A stretch of 35,980 bases of DNA from Microcaldota archaeon (GCA_021803425.1 JAJZLN010000029.1:1-35980); one strand, 5' to 3'. Shown: positions 10,151 to 20,393, counted from the stretch's first letter. Program-made: numbers and translations. Notes: a model not told the origin generated them from the letters alone.

Positions 10151-10648
10151 ATGATCAAGAGCAGCAGGCGGCTTATCGCCCTGAAGAGGATATTCGAGTC
10201 ACCTGTTTATGTTGTACTTGCAGTTGCGGCTGCAATAATATTCTATTTCCTGTTTGAATATCTTGTTGCTTCCTCTAATCATGGCTTGCTCATATTCTTC
10301 ATACCTCAATATTACATATATGCGCTAGTGGCTACTTCAGGAATCCTCCTATCGATAAGTGTTTTTACGGTAATGCACTCATTATCAAGGAAGCTTTCTG
10401 GCGCGACAGGCGGCATATTCAGTGTGCTTCTCCCTTCAGTTGGAGGCCTTGTCGTGAGCTGCGGCTGCGAATTTCCAATACTAGCATCTTTACTTCTCTT
10501 CTTCGGAATCAACACTTTTGAGGCGATAGGATTGATATCAATAATCAGCACGTATCAGACCTGGATAATTTCAGGAATGGTTCTAATAAATCTTGCACTT
10601 ATCTATTTCTATGCAGGCTTGGCATATCCGCCCCGAAGAAAGCGCTAA
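10151..10648 (+). CDS. Multi-TM membrane protein with SCGCEFP motif
   Basis: 165 aa, several TM helices, LPSVGGLVVSCGCEFPILASL; 5 bp after the DUF929-like gene. Confidence 0.65.
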   Translation: MIKSSRRLIALKRIFESPVYVVLAVAAAIIFYFLFEYLVASSNHGLLIFFIPQYYIYALVATSGILLSISVFTVMHSLSRKLSGATGGIFSVLLPSVGGLVVSCGCEFPILASLLLFFGINTFEAIGLISIISTYQTWIISGMVLINLALIYFYAGLAYPPRRKR

Positions 10649-10712
10649 TAATTTGACTGGTACTTGTTATGGTATGCAGTATGGCCAGGTTAACAAAAGC
10701 AGCGACACTGCT

Positions 10713-13415
10713 TCAAGCCTTTACCTTTTGCATCATTCTCCTTTCCTTGAGGAACCTGTCCCAATAAGGCTCGCTGGACTTAAGCTGATCCCTCAGTATA
10801 GGGGCGTAAGTCGTCTCTATCAATTTTCCGTCATGCGCCTTCATGTTCATGAACAGGTATCCATTCAGCTTGTCTTCAGAAAGGAATGGAATATGCAAGG
10901 TCTTGTTGTGTGGGTTTGTAGCCGTATTCTGCATCGTAGGCCCTTCAGCAACTACTGAATTCTTTGTTGTAACCTCTTTGGATTCATGCCAATGGCCTCC
11001 AACTACCGCCTGCGCCCCGCTTCTCTGCGCTTCAAGGAAGGCCTCTATGCCATGCTCCTTTGCAGGATGCGAATGCCTCAGGTTAAATTCAATTCCATTG
11101 AACCAGAACGTTTCTGCGGCTATGTCGCTTCCGCTTCCGGTCTTTACATGCGTTTTCCAGTCATCAGGGAGCTTTCCGGACTTCTCAAACCCTTCAAGCA
11201 GCATGTCTATATGCGCTTTCAGCATTGTTGCTTCGTCGTGCTGCCCATCCCTGTGGGTCTTATTGTAGTGGTTGCCTGATATTATGGCTACATATCCCCC
11301 TCTTGAAACAACATCCAATACTAATTCCTTAACTGATTCTACGAATACTGCAGCCTGGGAATCTATGTTGGAAAGCACGTTTTTATCCTGCCTTTCGTAC
11401 CTTTCAAGCTTGGCGCGCATTATCTCATCTTCATTCAGACCTTTATTCTTAAGCCAGCTCACATATTCTGTCATTATTTCCGTATTTGCCTCCGGTCTTT
11501 CCACATACTTGAAGTTGCCGAGGTTTCCTTCTATATTATCTCCGTCAAGCACAAGCATATCGACCTTCTTGTTAAGAGCGTCTTTTGCTGCTGCTCTAAG
11601 CATTTCAATGCTTCCATAATTACCTACATGGGCATCTGTGATTACTGCAACTTTTATATCCTCTGCAGCTTCGGGCATTTTGTCTTTGGCATTAGGCACC
11701 AACGATAAAATAAGCTTTTCATCTGCATATGCAAGGTCTCCGTCCTTTATCTCCGAAGGCCTTTTGCTGGATAATATGGCCCTCTCAAGTTCAGGGTCGT
11801 GGCCAGCCACTTTCTCATGCGTGCCTTCGCCAAGTGCCTTGACAAGCTGTTCAGCAGCGCCTGCCTGCTCTATATCATCTTTTATTCTTTCTTCCTTTAG
11901 CAGGGGCACCCCCAAGGTCTTGTGTGCAACGGATCCGTCTCCATGCACTTGCACCACGCTGGCACTCTGGTCAAGTAGCATTTTGGATCCGTCAGATTCA
12001 TCGGTTTTTACTCTGTTAAGGTAGGTTTTCGTGCTCTCTGCAACGGAGAAGAATGGGCCTTTTGACAAGGCAGCAACAACAGTGCTTGACTGGTTTTCCC
12101 AGGCTTCCATCGAAAAGGAGCTATATCCGTTTCTAGATCCGATAAGCACATTCAGCGGCGTGTTGTCTATCTTTCTTTTCTCCTCCTCCATTCCTTTAAA
12201 TGTCACGTATGCCTCTCTTACAAATGCCGTATTGCTGCTCTTCTTGTATTTACTTGAAGATATTCCGAGACCATCCGTGATTATCACGTTAAATTCAAAC
12301 CCGTTGATTTTATTGCGGTAAATTGACAGCTTCTCTTCCTGGATTGTTACCTTTCTCGTCCTTCCTATTGCGTTCTTTAGTATCGTCCTATAATTATTTT
12401 CGGCTAATCGGTCAACAATGTCATTCACATCTTTAGGTAGGGGTATGTGCCCCGTAAACATGTGTATGCCTGCGCTATTCACCATCAATTCCTTAGACGC
12501 AGTTCTGGAAACCGCTTCATTATACCTTTTTGTCAAGGCTTTTTGCCTGTTTCCTATCGCCTTTATATCCGATCTTAGCTTTTCATATTCCTCGGTCTCT
12601 TCAGGGGTCCTTTGTTCGGCCTTCTTCGCTTCGTTAAGCTTACGTGTAACCTCTGTCATCTGACTGTTTGTCTCATTAAGCATCTCATCTATCTTCTCCT
12701 TGTCAAGTTCCGTGTGTATCTGCATATTCAATAATTCAAGCAGCGACTTCCTTTCCTGCAGCTCATCCAGCTCCTCTGAATTGATCTTAAAGTTAAGCTT
12801 CGCACGTTCCAGCTCCTTCTTAAGGCTCTCCCTTTCATGGTCGTTTGCAGCTTCCTCTATCCTTCTTGGTATGTTGGTTTTGGATTCTGAAAGGCTCTTC
12901 ATCTGCTCCTTGCGTGCATCTATCTCTTTTTTTATTGCTTCTATTTTCGGTTCTATTATGTTTTCAAATCTCTTCTGCTTTATCTTTTTGACCGCATCCA
13001 TGTACATCCTTGATAGGTCAAGCTTGAGCGTCTCAAGGTTCTTCTCATCGGCCTTGCCCATAACGTATATAAATGCCGCATTTTCAGGAAGCGCAGATGA
13101 AAGCCTTTCAATATGCGGCTTTATGACCGCAGCAGCGCCTTCCAGGTCCTGAACTCCGCTCCTTATCACCCTTAACTTGTCCTTGTTCCTTTCCCCTCCC
13201 CTATTTATCGGCATTTCCGGAAGCACGCCCCCGTTCACTACAAAGACATCGGGCTTCTCATTCTCCTTGAGGTTCTTTATATAGTGCGCAAGTCCTATCA
13301 GTCCGTCTTCATTCATGTATGTCTTTGCGCCGTTGATCTCAGACACTACAAATATGTTAAAAGACTTGCTTTCAATGCCACCTTCCATAAATTCCCACTG
13401 ATAATTAAATACCAT
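10713..13415 (-). CDS. Large calcineurin-like metallophosphoesterase with coiled-coil insertion
   Basis: C-terminal half: VAVITDAHVGN, LVLDGDNIEGN, AIISGNHYNKTHRDG, VVGGHWHES. N-terminal half has a long Lys/Glu-rich coiled coil. Confidence 0.8.
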   Translation of the reverse strand: MVFNYQWEFMEGGIESKSFNIFVVSEINGAKTYMNEDGLIGLAHYIKNLKENEKPDVFVVNGGVLPEMPINRGGERNKDKLRVIRSGVQDLEGAAAVIKPHIERLSSALPENAAFIYVMGKADEKNLETLKLDLSRMYMDAVKKIKQKRFENIIEPKIEAIKKEIDARKEQMKSLSESKTNIPRRIEEAANDHERESLKKELERAKLNFKINSEELDELQERKSLLELLNMQIHTELDKEKIDEMLNETNSQMTEVTRKLNEAKKAEQRTPEETEEYEKLRSDIKAIGNRQKALTKRYNEAVSRTASKELMVNSAGIHMFTGHIPLPKDVNDIVDRLAENNYRTILKNAIGRTRKVTIQEEKLSIYRNKINGFEFNVIITDGLGISSSKYKKSSNTAFVREAYVTFKGMEEEKRKIDNTPLNVLIGSRNGYSSFSMEAWENQSSTVVAALSKGPFFSVAESTKTYLNRVKTDESDGSKMLLDQSASVVQVHGDGSVAHKTLGVPLLKEERIKDDIEQAGAAEQLVKALGEGTHEKVAGHDPELERAILSSKRPSEIKDGDLAYADEKLILSLVPNAKDKMPEAAEDIKVAVITDAHVGNYGSIEMLRAAAKDALNKKVDMLVLDGDNIEGNLGNFKYVERPEANTEIMTEYVSWLKNKGLNEDEIMRAKLERYERQDKNVLSNIDSQAAVFVESVKELVLDVVSRGGYVAIISGNHYNKTHRDGQHDEATMLKAHIDMLLEGFEKSGKLPDDWKTHVKTGSGSDIAAETFWFNGIEFNLRHSHPAKEHGIEAFLEAQRSGAQAVVGGHWHESKEVTTKNSVVAEGPTMQNTATNPHNKTLHIPFLSEDKLNGYLFMNMKAHDGKLIETTYAPILRDQLKSSEPYWDRFLKERRMMQKVKA

Positions 13416-13533
13416 GCTATCTTTTTAAATCTGTTCTGCAAACTTGTTTTTTCAAGTTCCATGATTTTGTACTGAATAGAGTTTGTCGTTGACAAGGAAT
13501 AAAGTTAAAAGCTTTATTATACAATATGAGACC

Positions 13534-14022
13534 ATGGACGGGGTATTCCCCACTGGCACAGGCATAAGCCGTGTCAGGGCGATAATAAACATACTAAAGC
13601 AGAATAAAGGCCATATGGGCATGACCGAGCTGGCAGAGGAATCTGAGGAAGATGTGGATGACCTGCTGCCCCAGATCGAAGCCTGCAAGCTTCTTGGGCT
13701 ACTTGTCGTTGATGATTCTGAGCTGAGGCTGACTGATCGCGGAGAGAAGCTTACGTTCTCTAATTTTTCGAAATTCATAAGAGAGAGCCTTGCCAGCATA
13801 GAGCCCTTCAAGAGCGCAATAAAGATAATCAGCGAAAACGAGGTGCAGTCTGCAGACCTTTTCTCCGGATTGAGGTCAAGAGGTATAATAATACATGGCA
13901 ACGACGCAACAAACGATATGCTCCTGAAGAGACTTTTTCTGAGATGGGGCGTAAGGTCCAAGCTTTTTGCTTATAATTCAGATACAGATGCATGGTCGGT
14001 GCATAAAAGCACAAACAGCTGA
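13534..14022 (+). CDS. Stand-alone AAA_assoc_C-like protein (C-terminal domain of NitT/TauT ABC ATPases)
   Basis: GISRVRAIINILKQNKGHMGMTELAEESEEDVDDLLPQIEACKLLGLLVVDDSELRLTDRGEKL...; ATG at 13534 preferred over TTG 13483; next to the matching ABC transporter genes. Confidence 0.7.
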   Translation: MDGVFPTGTGISRVRAIINILKQNKGHMGMTELAEESEEDVDDLLPQIEACKLLGLLVVDDSELRLTDRGEKLTFSNFSKFIRESLASIEPFKSAIKIISENEVQSADLFSGLRSRGIIIHGNDATNDMLLKRLFLRWGVRSKLFAYNSDTDAWSVHKSTNS

Positions 14023-14184
14023 CTTGCCTTATAAAAAATCAGGCCAATTCATCTATTTCGACAAGGAAGCCTGCCACCTTCCGTGGTTGGCGGTTTACCA
14101 AGCTTTTTGAACGGTTCCCTGTTTTTGTATAACGGCATATGTGTATACAACTGCAATCCAGCGACTCCTCGCTCCGCAATGCGG

Positions 14185-14949
14185 CTATTTGGCTAGGAGA
14201 GCATATATGCTGTCCATTATGTCAGTGAATTGCTTTGACCGTTTGTCTCTTGGCCTTGCGCCGCTCATTTTCATAATCTTCTTCACCCTTGACGGCTTAT
14301 TTGACAGCACAATAATCTTGTCCGACAGTTCTACAGCCTCTTCAACATTATGGGTAACCATGACTACTGAATTGACCGAGATATTCTTATTTTCAAGCAT
14401 ATATACTATGTCTGACCTCAGTGTATTGGCGGTCAGTTCGTCAAGAGAGCTGAAAGGCTCGTCCATAAGCAGCACCTGCGGATCCGAGGCTATCGCCCTC
14501 GCAATGCCTACACGCTGCTTCATTCCGCCGCTAAGCACATTAGGGTAATGCGACCCAAATCCCGAAAGCCCGAACCTGTCCAGCAGCTCTGCGGCCTTCT
14601 TGGTCTTTTCGCTGTCCTCAAGGCCCGTTAGCGAAAGCCCGATCTTTACATTGTCCATGTTGGTAAGCCAGGGAAGCAGGGCGAAATCCTGAAATACGAA
14701 GGATATTTTACTGTTTGGCCCTTCTGTGCGCTTGTTCATGAACGTCACTTCGCCCGACGAAGGTTTTATGAGCCCCGCTATTATTCTAAGCAGGGTAGAT
14801 TTTCCGCATCCAGAAGGCCCTATTATGGAGACAAATTCCCCCTTTTTGACTTCGAAGGATACATTTTCCATTATGTCCAGGTTGCTGTTCTCAAAATGGA
14901 AAGATACATTATTTACTGATATTATCGTAGGCCTCGGCATATGCATCAA
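14185..14949 (-). CDS. ABC transporter ATP-binding protein, NitT/TauT type
   Basis: GPSGCGKSTLLRIIAGL, FVFQDFALLPWLTNMDNV, LSGGMKQRVGIARAIASDPQVLLMDEPFSSLDELTA. Confidence 0.9.
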   Translation of the reverse strand: MMHMPRPTIISVNNVSFHFENSNLDIMENVSFEVKKGEFVSIIGPSGCGKSTLLRIIAGLIKPSSGEVTFMNKRTEGPNSKISFVFQDFALLPWLTNMDNVKIGLSLTGLEDSEKTKKAAELLDRFGLSGFGSHYPNVLSGGMKQRVGIARAIASDPQVLLMDEPFSSLDELTANTLRSDIVYMLENKNISVNSVVMVTHNVEEAVELSDKIIVLSNKPSRVKKIMKMSGARPRDKRSKQFTDIMDSIYALLAK

Positions 14950-16532
14950 CTATACACTCCTGCAAGCTTTTTGTAAAATCTCTTCCACAGGAACGTGTTT
15001 ATGATAAGTATCATAACTACAAGATTTAAAAGCGCAAGCCCCATTATGGCAAGCCCTCCGCCTCCAGATGTAAGTGACGTATCAAGAAGCTTTCCCATTC
15101 CCACGCTTACGCTGCTTATCACAGTGGATCCGGATATGCCTGTAGTTGTGAAGTACTCTGCAACTATGCTTGCATTCCATTCTGCGGCTATGCCTGTCAT
15201 TGCTCCTGTAACCAGTCCAGGAAGAATTGCTTTTATGTAAATGTTGCGCCACGCATTCTTTCCCTTCACCCCGAAAATTTTCTGAACCTCGAACACATTG
15301 GACGGCAGCGTTCTTGTGCTTGCTATTATGCTGAAGATTATATACCATATGCCGCTGAGGAAGAATATTACGAATGCAACAAGCTCACCGTGCCCCGGAT
15401 ATTTGCTGAAGCCTACTGCAATGGCGGGCAGCAGAATTGTGGCAGGTATGGAAGCCATTACCTGAAACAGAAGAAGATATTCCGAGCTCCTGTTTGTCAT
15501 GAATATTATATATACGCTCAATGGTATGGAGATGACAAGTATTGCAAGGAAGGCCAGCCAAACCCTTGCGAACGATGCAGCAAGTGCTTGCAGGATAATC
15601 GCTTCTTGTCCTGCAAGAGAGCCGTTGGAAGCAAAAATCAGCGCCACCACAACTAAGATAAGTAATGCAAGCGGCGCATAAAACCTAGAAATGTCGATCT
15701 TTGGGCGCGCAATCCTTGTAATGTGGCTTATCGGTTCGAAGTATGCATGCTTTTTCTGCGCGGCTACGCTGAAGCCCTCGGAATCGAACACGGCCCTGTT
15801 CCTCGGCAGCTTCTTTCCTATCCAGTCAAGGAATTCCTTTTCATAATGCATCCTTCCGGAAGCCTCCTTCTGCCTCATGTGTTTTGTGGAGTAATCTTCA
15901 AGAGGTTTGAAGAAGAGAAATCTTGTCGCAACAACAAATACGATGAACACCGCAATTCCCAGAATATAAGCCGCACTTCCCTGCGAAGCTAGCGATATCA
16001 GCGCAGTGCCTATCCCATACTTAACCTGATAGTTTGTATTGCCTATTGAGAATATCTCGCTGGTCACCAAATAGAACAGCCCTATGGACCACGAAAGTAT
16101 TGACTGCTCCACTATCCTTGGAAATGCCGCCGGAAAGTATATCCTCCTCAATTTAGACCATCCGTCAAAATGATAAAGCTCGGCAACCTCCATGAATTCC
16201 TTCGGTATGGTCTTCACTGATTCGTACACGCCCAATATGATATTCCATACCATGCTCGTTACTATCAGGAATATTACTGCGGCATTTATGCCTATATAGC
16301 CTGGGAGCAAGAACACGAAAACGAAAATCACTACAGGAAAAAATGCGAGGATAGGCACTGTCTGCAATATGTCTACTATCGGGATAAGTATCTTTTCAGC
16401 AGTGCGCGATGTGGCTGCATATACTCCCACTGCAATGCTTATGATGAGCGACAGCCCCAGCGCAATAAACATTCTGACCCACGACGCAGAAGTGTCTAAA
16501 ATCAGTTGTAGCAGCAGCCATACAAAATCCAT
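14946..16532 (-). CDS. ABC transporter permease, two fused BPD_transp_1 domains
   Basis: Two EAA-like loops: IPKEFMEVAELYHFDGWSKLRRIYFPAAFPRI and LPSNVFEVQKIFGVKGKNAWRNIYIKAILPGLVTG; 4-bp overlap with the ATPase gene. Confidence 0.88.
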   Translation of the reverse strand: MDFVWLLLQLILDTSASWVRMFIALGLSLIISIAVGVYAATSRTAEKILIPIVDILQTVPILAFFPVVIFVFVFLLPGYIGINAAVIFLIVTSMVWNIILGVYESVKTIPKEFMEVAELYHFDGWSKLRRIYFPAAFPRIVEQSILSWSIGLFYLVTSEIFSIGNTNYQVKYGIGTALISLASQGSAAYILGIAVFIVFVVATRFLFFKPLEDYSTKHMRQKEASGRMHYEKEFLDWIGKKLPRNRAVFDSEGFSVAAQKKHAYFEPISHITRIARPKIDISRFYAPLALLILVVVALIFASNGSLAGQEAIILQALAASFARVWLAFLAILVISIPLSVYIIFMTNRSSEYLLLFQVMASIPATILLPAIAVGFSKYPGHGELVAFVIFFLSGIWYIIFSIIASTRTLPSNVFEVQKIFGVKGKNAWRNIYIKAILPGLVTGAMTGIAAEWNASIVAEYFTTTGISGSTVISSVSVGMGKLLDTSLTSGGGGLAIMGLALLNLVVMILIINTFLWKRFYKKLAGVYS

Positions 16533-16603
16533 GTTTATTAAAACTTCAGAGATTAATATAAGTCTTTGCGTAGAATTTATAGTGCAAAGAGAAAAAGATC
16601 CGG

Positions 16604-17563
16604 ATGAAAACCAAAAAGGCCAAAGCAGTCAAAAAGAAAAACATCAAGCCAATTCATAATAAAAATGTGCTGAAGAACAAAAGTCATTACGACCTCGAGG
16701 ACATAATAATAGACATGCTGCTAAATTCGGATATAAATACAAAGAACGGCACAGATATAGAGGATCTCATATACAGTTCAACGAGGAATACTGCTAAGCT
16801 TGGTTATTATTTTGGGTTTTCAGTGGGCAGGTCAATGGCCCTGAAGCTTGATAGCAGAAAAGAGTTCATCATGATGCTTGATAGGATAGGGCTTCACAAT
16901 GCATTATACCATCCTCTAAGGGACCATATAATAATAATGTCAAAACCTGAAAAGAATTTCAGGAGGTCGCGCCTTGCGTACCCCATACATGTATATGAGG
17001 CCGGTGTGATAGCCGGCTACCTTTCGACATCTTCAGGCATGAAAATAAATGTGAATGAGAAGAGATGCGTGTATAATGGGGCATCAGAGTGTCAGTTTGT
17101 GGCGTCTCCGGAACAGTCTGCCCCTGCACTAGTAAAAAATGGCATAAGCGGCATATCTCACGCAATAGCCGCCTCGTTTAATAACGGCGCATATTCAAAG
17201 TCGCTGCCGGAATACCACAGGATTCTGTCAAATCTCCCGCTTATAGACGGCGGCATTTCAAGTCAGGTACTCAAAATAATGGTGCTCTCTGGAGAGAAAA
17301 TGCCATCAATGACCACCGTGCAGTTTAACAGGGTGGTGAGCAACATAGCCAACTACTACGGTGTAAATGATTACAGCATAGAAAGGCGCGGAAGCAAAAA
17401 GATTATTAAATTTAGATATGGCAATTATAATTCGCTGCATTCGTTTGTTTCAATGCCGGCAGCTATCATTGTGGGCATTTCCAATTCAATGGGGAAAAGG
17501 CCACAAGTTAGTTTTGTAACGAACAGGGACAAAAGTTACACCACAATAATAGAACTTTCATAG
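16604..17563 (+). CDS. V4R-domain-like protein
   Basis: YEAGVIAGYLSTSSGMKINVNEKRCVYNGASECQFVASP matches the V4R pattern (EaGxxaGflsxxxgxxvxvxExxCxxxGxxxCeF). Confidence 0.65.
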   Translation: MKTKKAKAVKKKNIKPIHNKNVLKNKSHYDLEDIIIDMLLNSDINTKNGTDIEDLIYSSTRNTAKLGYYFGFSVGRSMALKLDSRKEFIMMLDRIGLHNALYHPLRDHIIIMSKPEKNFRRSRLAYPIHVYEAGVIAGYLSTSSGMKINVNEKRCVYNGASECQFVASPEQSAPALVKNGISGISHAIAASFNNGAYSKSLPEYHRILSNLPLIDGGISSQVLKIMVLSGEKMPSMTTVQFNRVVSNIANYYGVNDYSIERRGSKKIIKFRYGNYNSLHSFVSMPAAIIVGISNSMGKRPQVSFVTNRDKSYTTIIELS

Positions 17564-17570
17564 GGATGAT

Positions 17571-19034
17571 ATGGGGATACTTGATAGCATACTTTCGCTG
17601 ATACCTCACGTCAAGAAGCCCAGCACTCCGCTTTCGTTCAAGGAGAAGCTCAAGTGGACCGCAGTCGTAATGGCCATATACTTCGGATTCTTCAGCACTC
17701 CTGCGTTTGGGGTAAGCAGGGCCGCACTCAGCCAGCCTGTATTGCAGCTGATAAACATAATATTTGCCGCAAGGACCGGCACCCTCATAACAGTTGGGAT
17801 AGGCCCGATAGTGCTGTCAAGCATAGTGCTGCAGCTCATACAGGGCACAGGCCTGCTCAAGATAGATCTTTCAGATCCTCAGCAGAAAGGCAAGTTCCAG
17901 GGAATACAAAAACTTTCTGCAATAGTAATTGCAGTAGTGGAGTCAATAATATTTACGTCCACAGGGTACGTCCCGCTTGCAAGCAGCAGCTACTTCGGAA
18001 TAGTCGTGCTGCAGCTTGCAGTAAGCGCAATAATAGTGATATTCCTCGACGAGATCATGGTTAAGTACGGGCTCACATCGGGCATAAATCTGTTCATTGC
18101 CGGTGGGGTGGCATACGCAGTGATAGCCGGAACTGTCAATATATTAATCCCAGGGGCGCAGATTGCGCTTGCAAACGGCGGCGCTTCCGCAATACCAAAC
18201 GCGTTCCTTGCCTTCGGCCCACTCATATTCGCCATACTGGTGATGCTGATAAGCATATACGCATATGACATGAAGGTCGAGCTGCCGCTTGCGTTCAGCC
18301 AGCTGAGGGGAGTGGGGGGCAGGCTTCCAATACCCTTCCTTTACGTAAGCGTGCTTCCGGTCATACTCGCAACTTCGCTCATAGTCTCGCTGAGCGTATG
18401 GTTCTCATTCCTTGCGCATGTAAATACTGGGACGTTTGCGAGCGTAGCACACTTCATAGCTCTCTATCAGATACAGCAGTCTGCAACCGGCGCGACAAGC
18501 ACGATACTCGTCGGTGGCGTCTTGTATCTAATATCCCCGAACTTTCCGCTTCCATACCAGTCGCCATATGGCATAGGCGGATACGGTCCATACGTTTCAT
18601 ACCTTCTTTCAAGCAGCAGCCAGTTCTACATGCCGTGGGGCGGCATAATCTATGTGCCTGAATGGATCCACATAATAACATACACATTATTCCTTGTCAT
18701 TCTCTGCATAATATTCGGGAAATTCTGGGTAGAGATGACCGGGCAGAGCCCCAAGAGCGTCTCCGAGCAGCTTCAGGGAATCGGATGGCAGATACCTGGG
18801 TTCAGGAGGGATCCCCGGATAATAGAGAGCGTTCTGAACAAGTACATACCCACAATAACTGTTCTTGGCAGCATATTCGTTGCGCTTCTGGCCTCCTTGG
18901 CCACGCTAACCGGGGCCATAGGCTCCGGGATGGGCATACTTCTTACTGTTGGCATAATGTACATGCTCTATCAGCAGATCGAGAGGGAGCACATGCTCGA
19001 AGGATATTCCTCAATAAACAATTTGCTTTCATAG
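17571..19034 (+). CDS. secY: Preprotein translocase subunit SecY
   Basis: SFKEKLKWTAVVMAIYFGFFSTPAFGV, multi-TM, SVLPVILATSLIVS, cytoplasmic loops, GMGILLTVGIMYMLYQQIEREHM C-terminus. Confidence 0.92.
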   Translation: MGILDSILSLIPHVKKPSTPLSFKEKLKWTAVVMAIYFGFFSTPAFGVSRAALSQPVLQLINIIFAARTGTLITVGIGPIVLSSIVLQLIQGTGLLKIDLSDPQQKGKFQGIQKLSAIVIAVVESIIFTSTGYVPLASSSYFGIVVLQLAVSAIIVIFLDEIMVKYGLTSGINLFIAGGVAYAVIAGTVNILIPGAQIALANGGASAIPNAFLAFGPLIFAILVMLISIYAYDMKVELPLAFSQLRGVGGRLPIPFLYVSVLPVILATSLIVSLSVWFSFLAHVNTGTFASVAHFIALYQIQQSATGATSTILVGGVLYLISPNFPLPYQSPYGIGGYGPYVSYLLSSSSQFYMPWGGIIYVPEWIHIITYTLFLVILCIIFGKFWVEMTGQSPKSVSEQLQGIGWQIPGFRRDPRIIESVLNKYIPTITVLGSIFVALLASLATLTGAIGSGMGILLTVGIMYMLYQQIEREHMLEGYSSINNLLS

Positions 19035-19042
19035 GTGATTAA

Positions 19043-19465
19043 ATGATGTCATTGAAATATGCTGACAAAAAATACGCAATGCCTGCAGAGGCCAGGGCAA
19101 TTCAGGATTCTGGCCTGAAAACTGCTTCTAAGCGCGCCATGCGCATCGATGCTGAAAAAGAATCAAAAAAGGAAAACTGGAAATGGTCGCTGATCAAGGA
19201 TATTTTCACTCCTGAAAAGAAGGACTTTTACCACATCGCACAGAGCATGTCGTTGATTGCCAGCACATTAAGCATGTTCGCGCTCGCAGCAGAGTTCCTG
19301 GCATCAAAAATAGTGCCTCCGTTTGCCGGATTCCTTGACAGCAATCCCATATATGTCGCTTCCGCAGTAGCGGCATTGCTGGTGTCTTCGGCCTCCCTCT
19401 TCATTTCTGAACACATCATAAAGAAGAAAGAGAAAAAAGAGAGCGGACAAGCAAACTCAAAATAG
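19043..19465 (+). CDS. Hypothetical membrane protein, 140 aa
   Basis: Two C-terminal TM segments; 9 bp after secY. Confidence 0.6.
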   Translation: MMSLKYADKKYAMPAEARAIQDSGLKTASKRAMRIDAEKESKKENWKWSLIKDIFTPEKKDFYHIAQSMSLIASTLSMFALAAEFLASKIVPPFAGFLDSNPIYVASAVAALLVSSASLFISEHIIKKKEKKESGQANSK

Positions 19466-19468
19466 CAC

Positions 19469-20065
19469 TTATTTCAAATCTTTTTCTTCAGATTCGAAAA
19501 AATCCTCGCACCGCTTCAATATATTTGCTACTGTGCCTTTTGAAATGTTAATCTCAAATATGTCCCATAAAACTTCCTCTATCCTTTCCAAAGGCAAGTT
19601 CAAAATTTTATTCAAGTACGAGATCAGAATTACTGTGTGTATATCATACTTCATCTTAGGCAGCGCGTTTGGCACGGTCGCAGACACCTGTCTTCCGCAC
19701 TTTTTGCAATAGTACATTGCGATCTCATGCTCAATAATATATGGCTTGGGCATATGCATCTCAATAACCACTCTTTTTCGTGTCGCCTTCTTCTTTATCA
19801 ATTTGCCTCCGCAATAAGTGCATCTATCCTGTTTAAGTTCGTGATATTCTTTTTTATCGAAATGGCTTGGTCTGCAGTTCCTAATATTATTCGATACTTT
19901 GGTGCCATCTCTTTCAGTACTTTTAATATAAGATTGATTATCCCCTCTTATATGTGATATTTTTGTATGGCTTTTTTTAAGTGATAGAATCGCATTCCTG
20001 TATCTCTCTTTTTCATTTTTTATAATAACCCGCTTTTTCAAGCTCCTCCCCTGCATAATTTTCAT
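19469..20065 (-). pseudogene. IS66-like transposase N-terminal fragment (zinc finger and linker only)
   Basis: CTYCGGKLIKKK...YYCKKCGRQVSATVPNALPKMKYDIHTVILISYLNKILNLPLERIEEVLWDIFEINISKGTVANIL; ends before any DDE domain, 3 bp from the neighbouring convergent gene. Confidence 0.6.
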
Positions 20066-20393
20066 CTAAATCAAAATGTCAATAATAATCTTACGCTTTT
20101 TTTGTATTTAAAATATAGCATCAGAATGCAGCTAAACACTTTTTTAAACTCACACATGTTTACTTGTCTAATAATCATCTCAGGTTAAAAACAGGCAGTT
20201 TTCTTAATTTATGCAGAATTTTAAAATTATGTATAATAATAAAACAAGAATACAAAATAATTATGTTTTTAAATAGCCCTTAATTTAGACTTTAAATTAA
20301 TGTCTGTAAAATTATTAAACAAAATTCCATGCAAAAGTAAATATTTAATAATCTTCTTCGTGATGTAAATGTGTTATACTAAACGTGATCTGT

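Noticed and set aside
12700-13152. 150-aa plus-strand Ser-rich ORF
   Set aside because: Antisense shadow of the coiled-coil part of the metallophosphoesterase gene.
14041-14180. Short inverted repeats between convergent genes (e.g. GCCACC/GGTTGGC, CCGCA/TGCGG)
   Set aside because: Stems short and imperfect with competing pairings; could be terminator-like but not distinguishable from chance by eye.
18662-19042. 126-aa plus-strand ORF
   Set aside because: Alternate frame inside secY; His/Arg-rich composition typical of an out-of-frame shadow.
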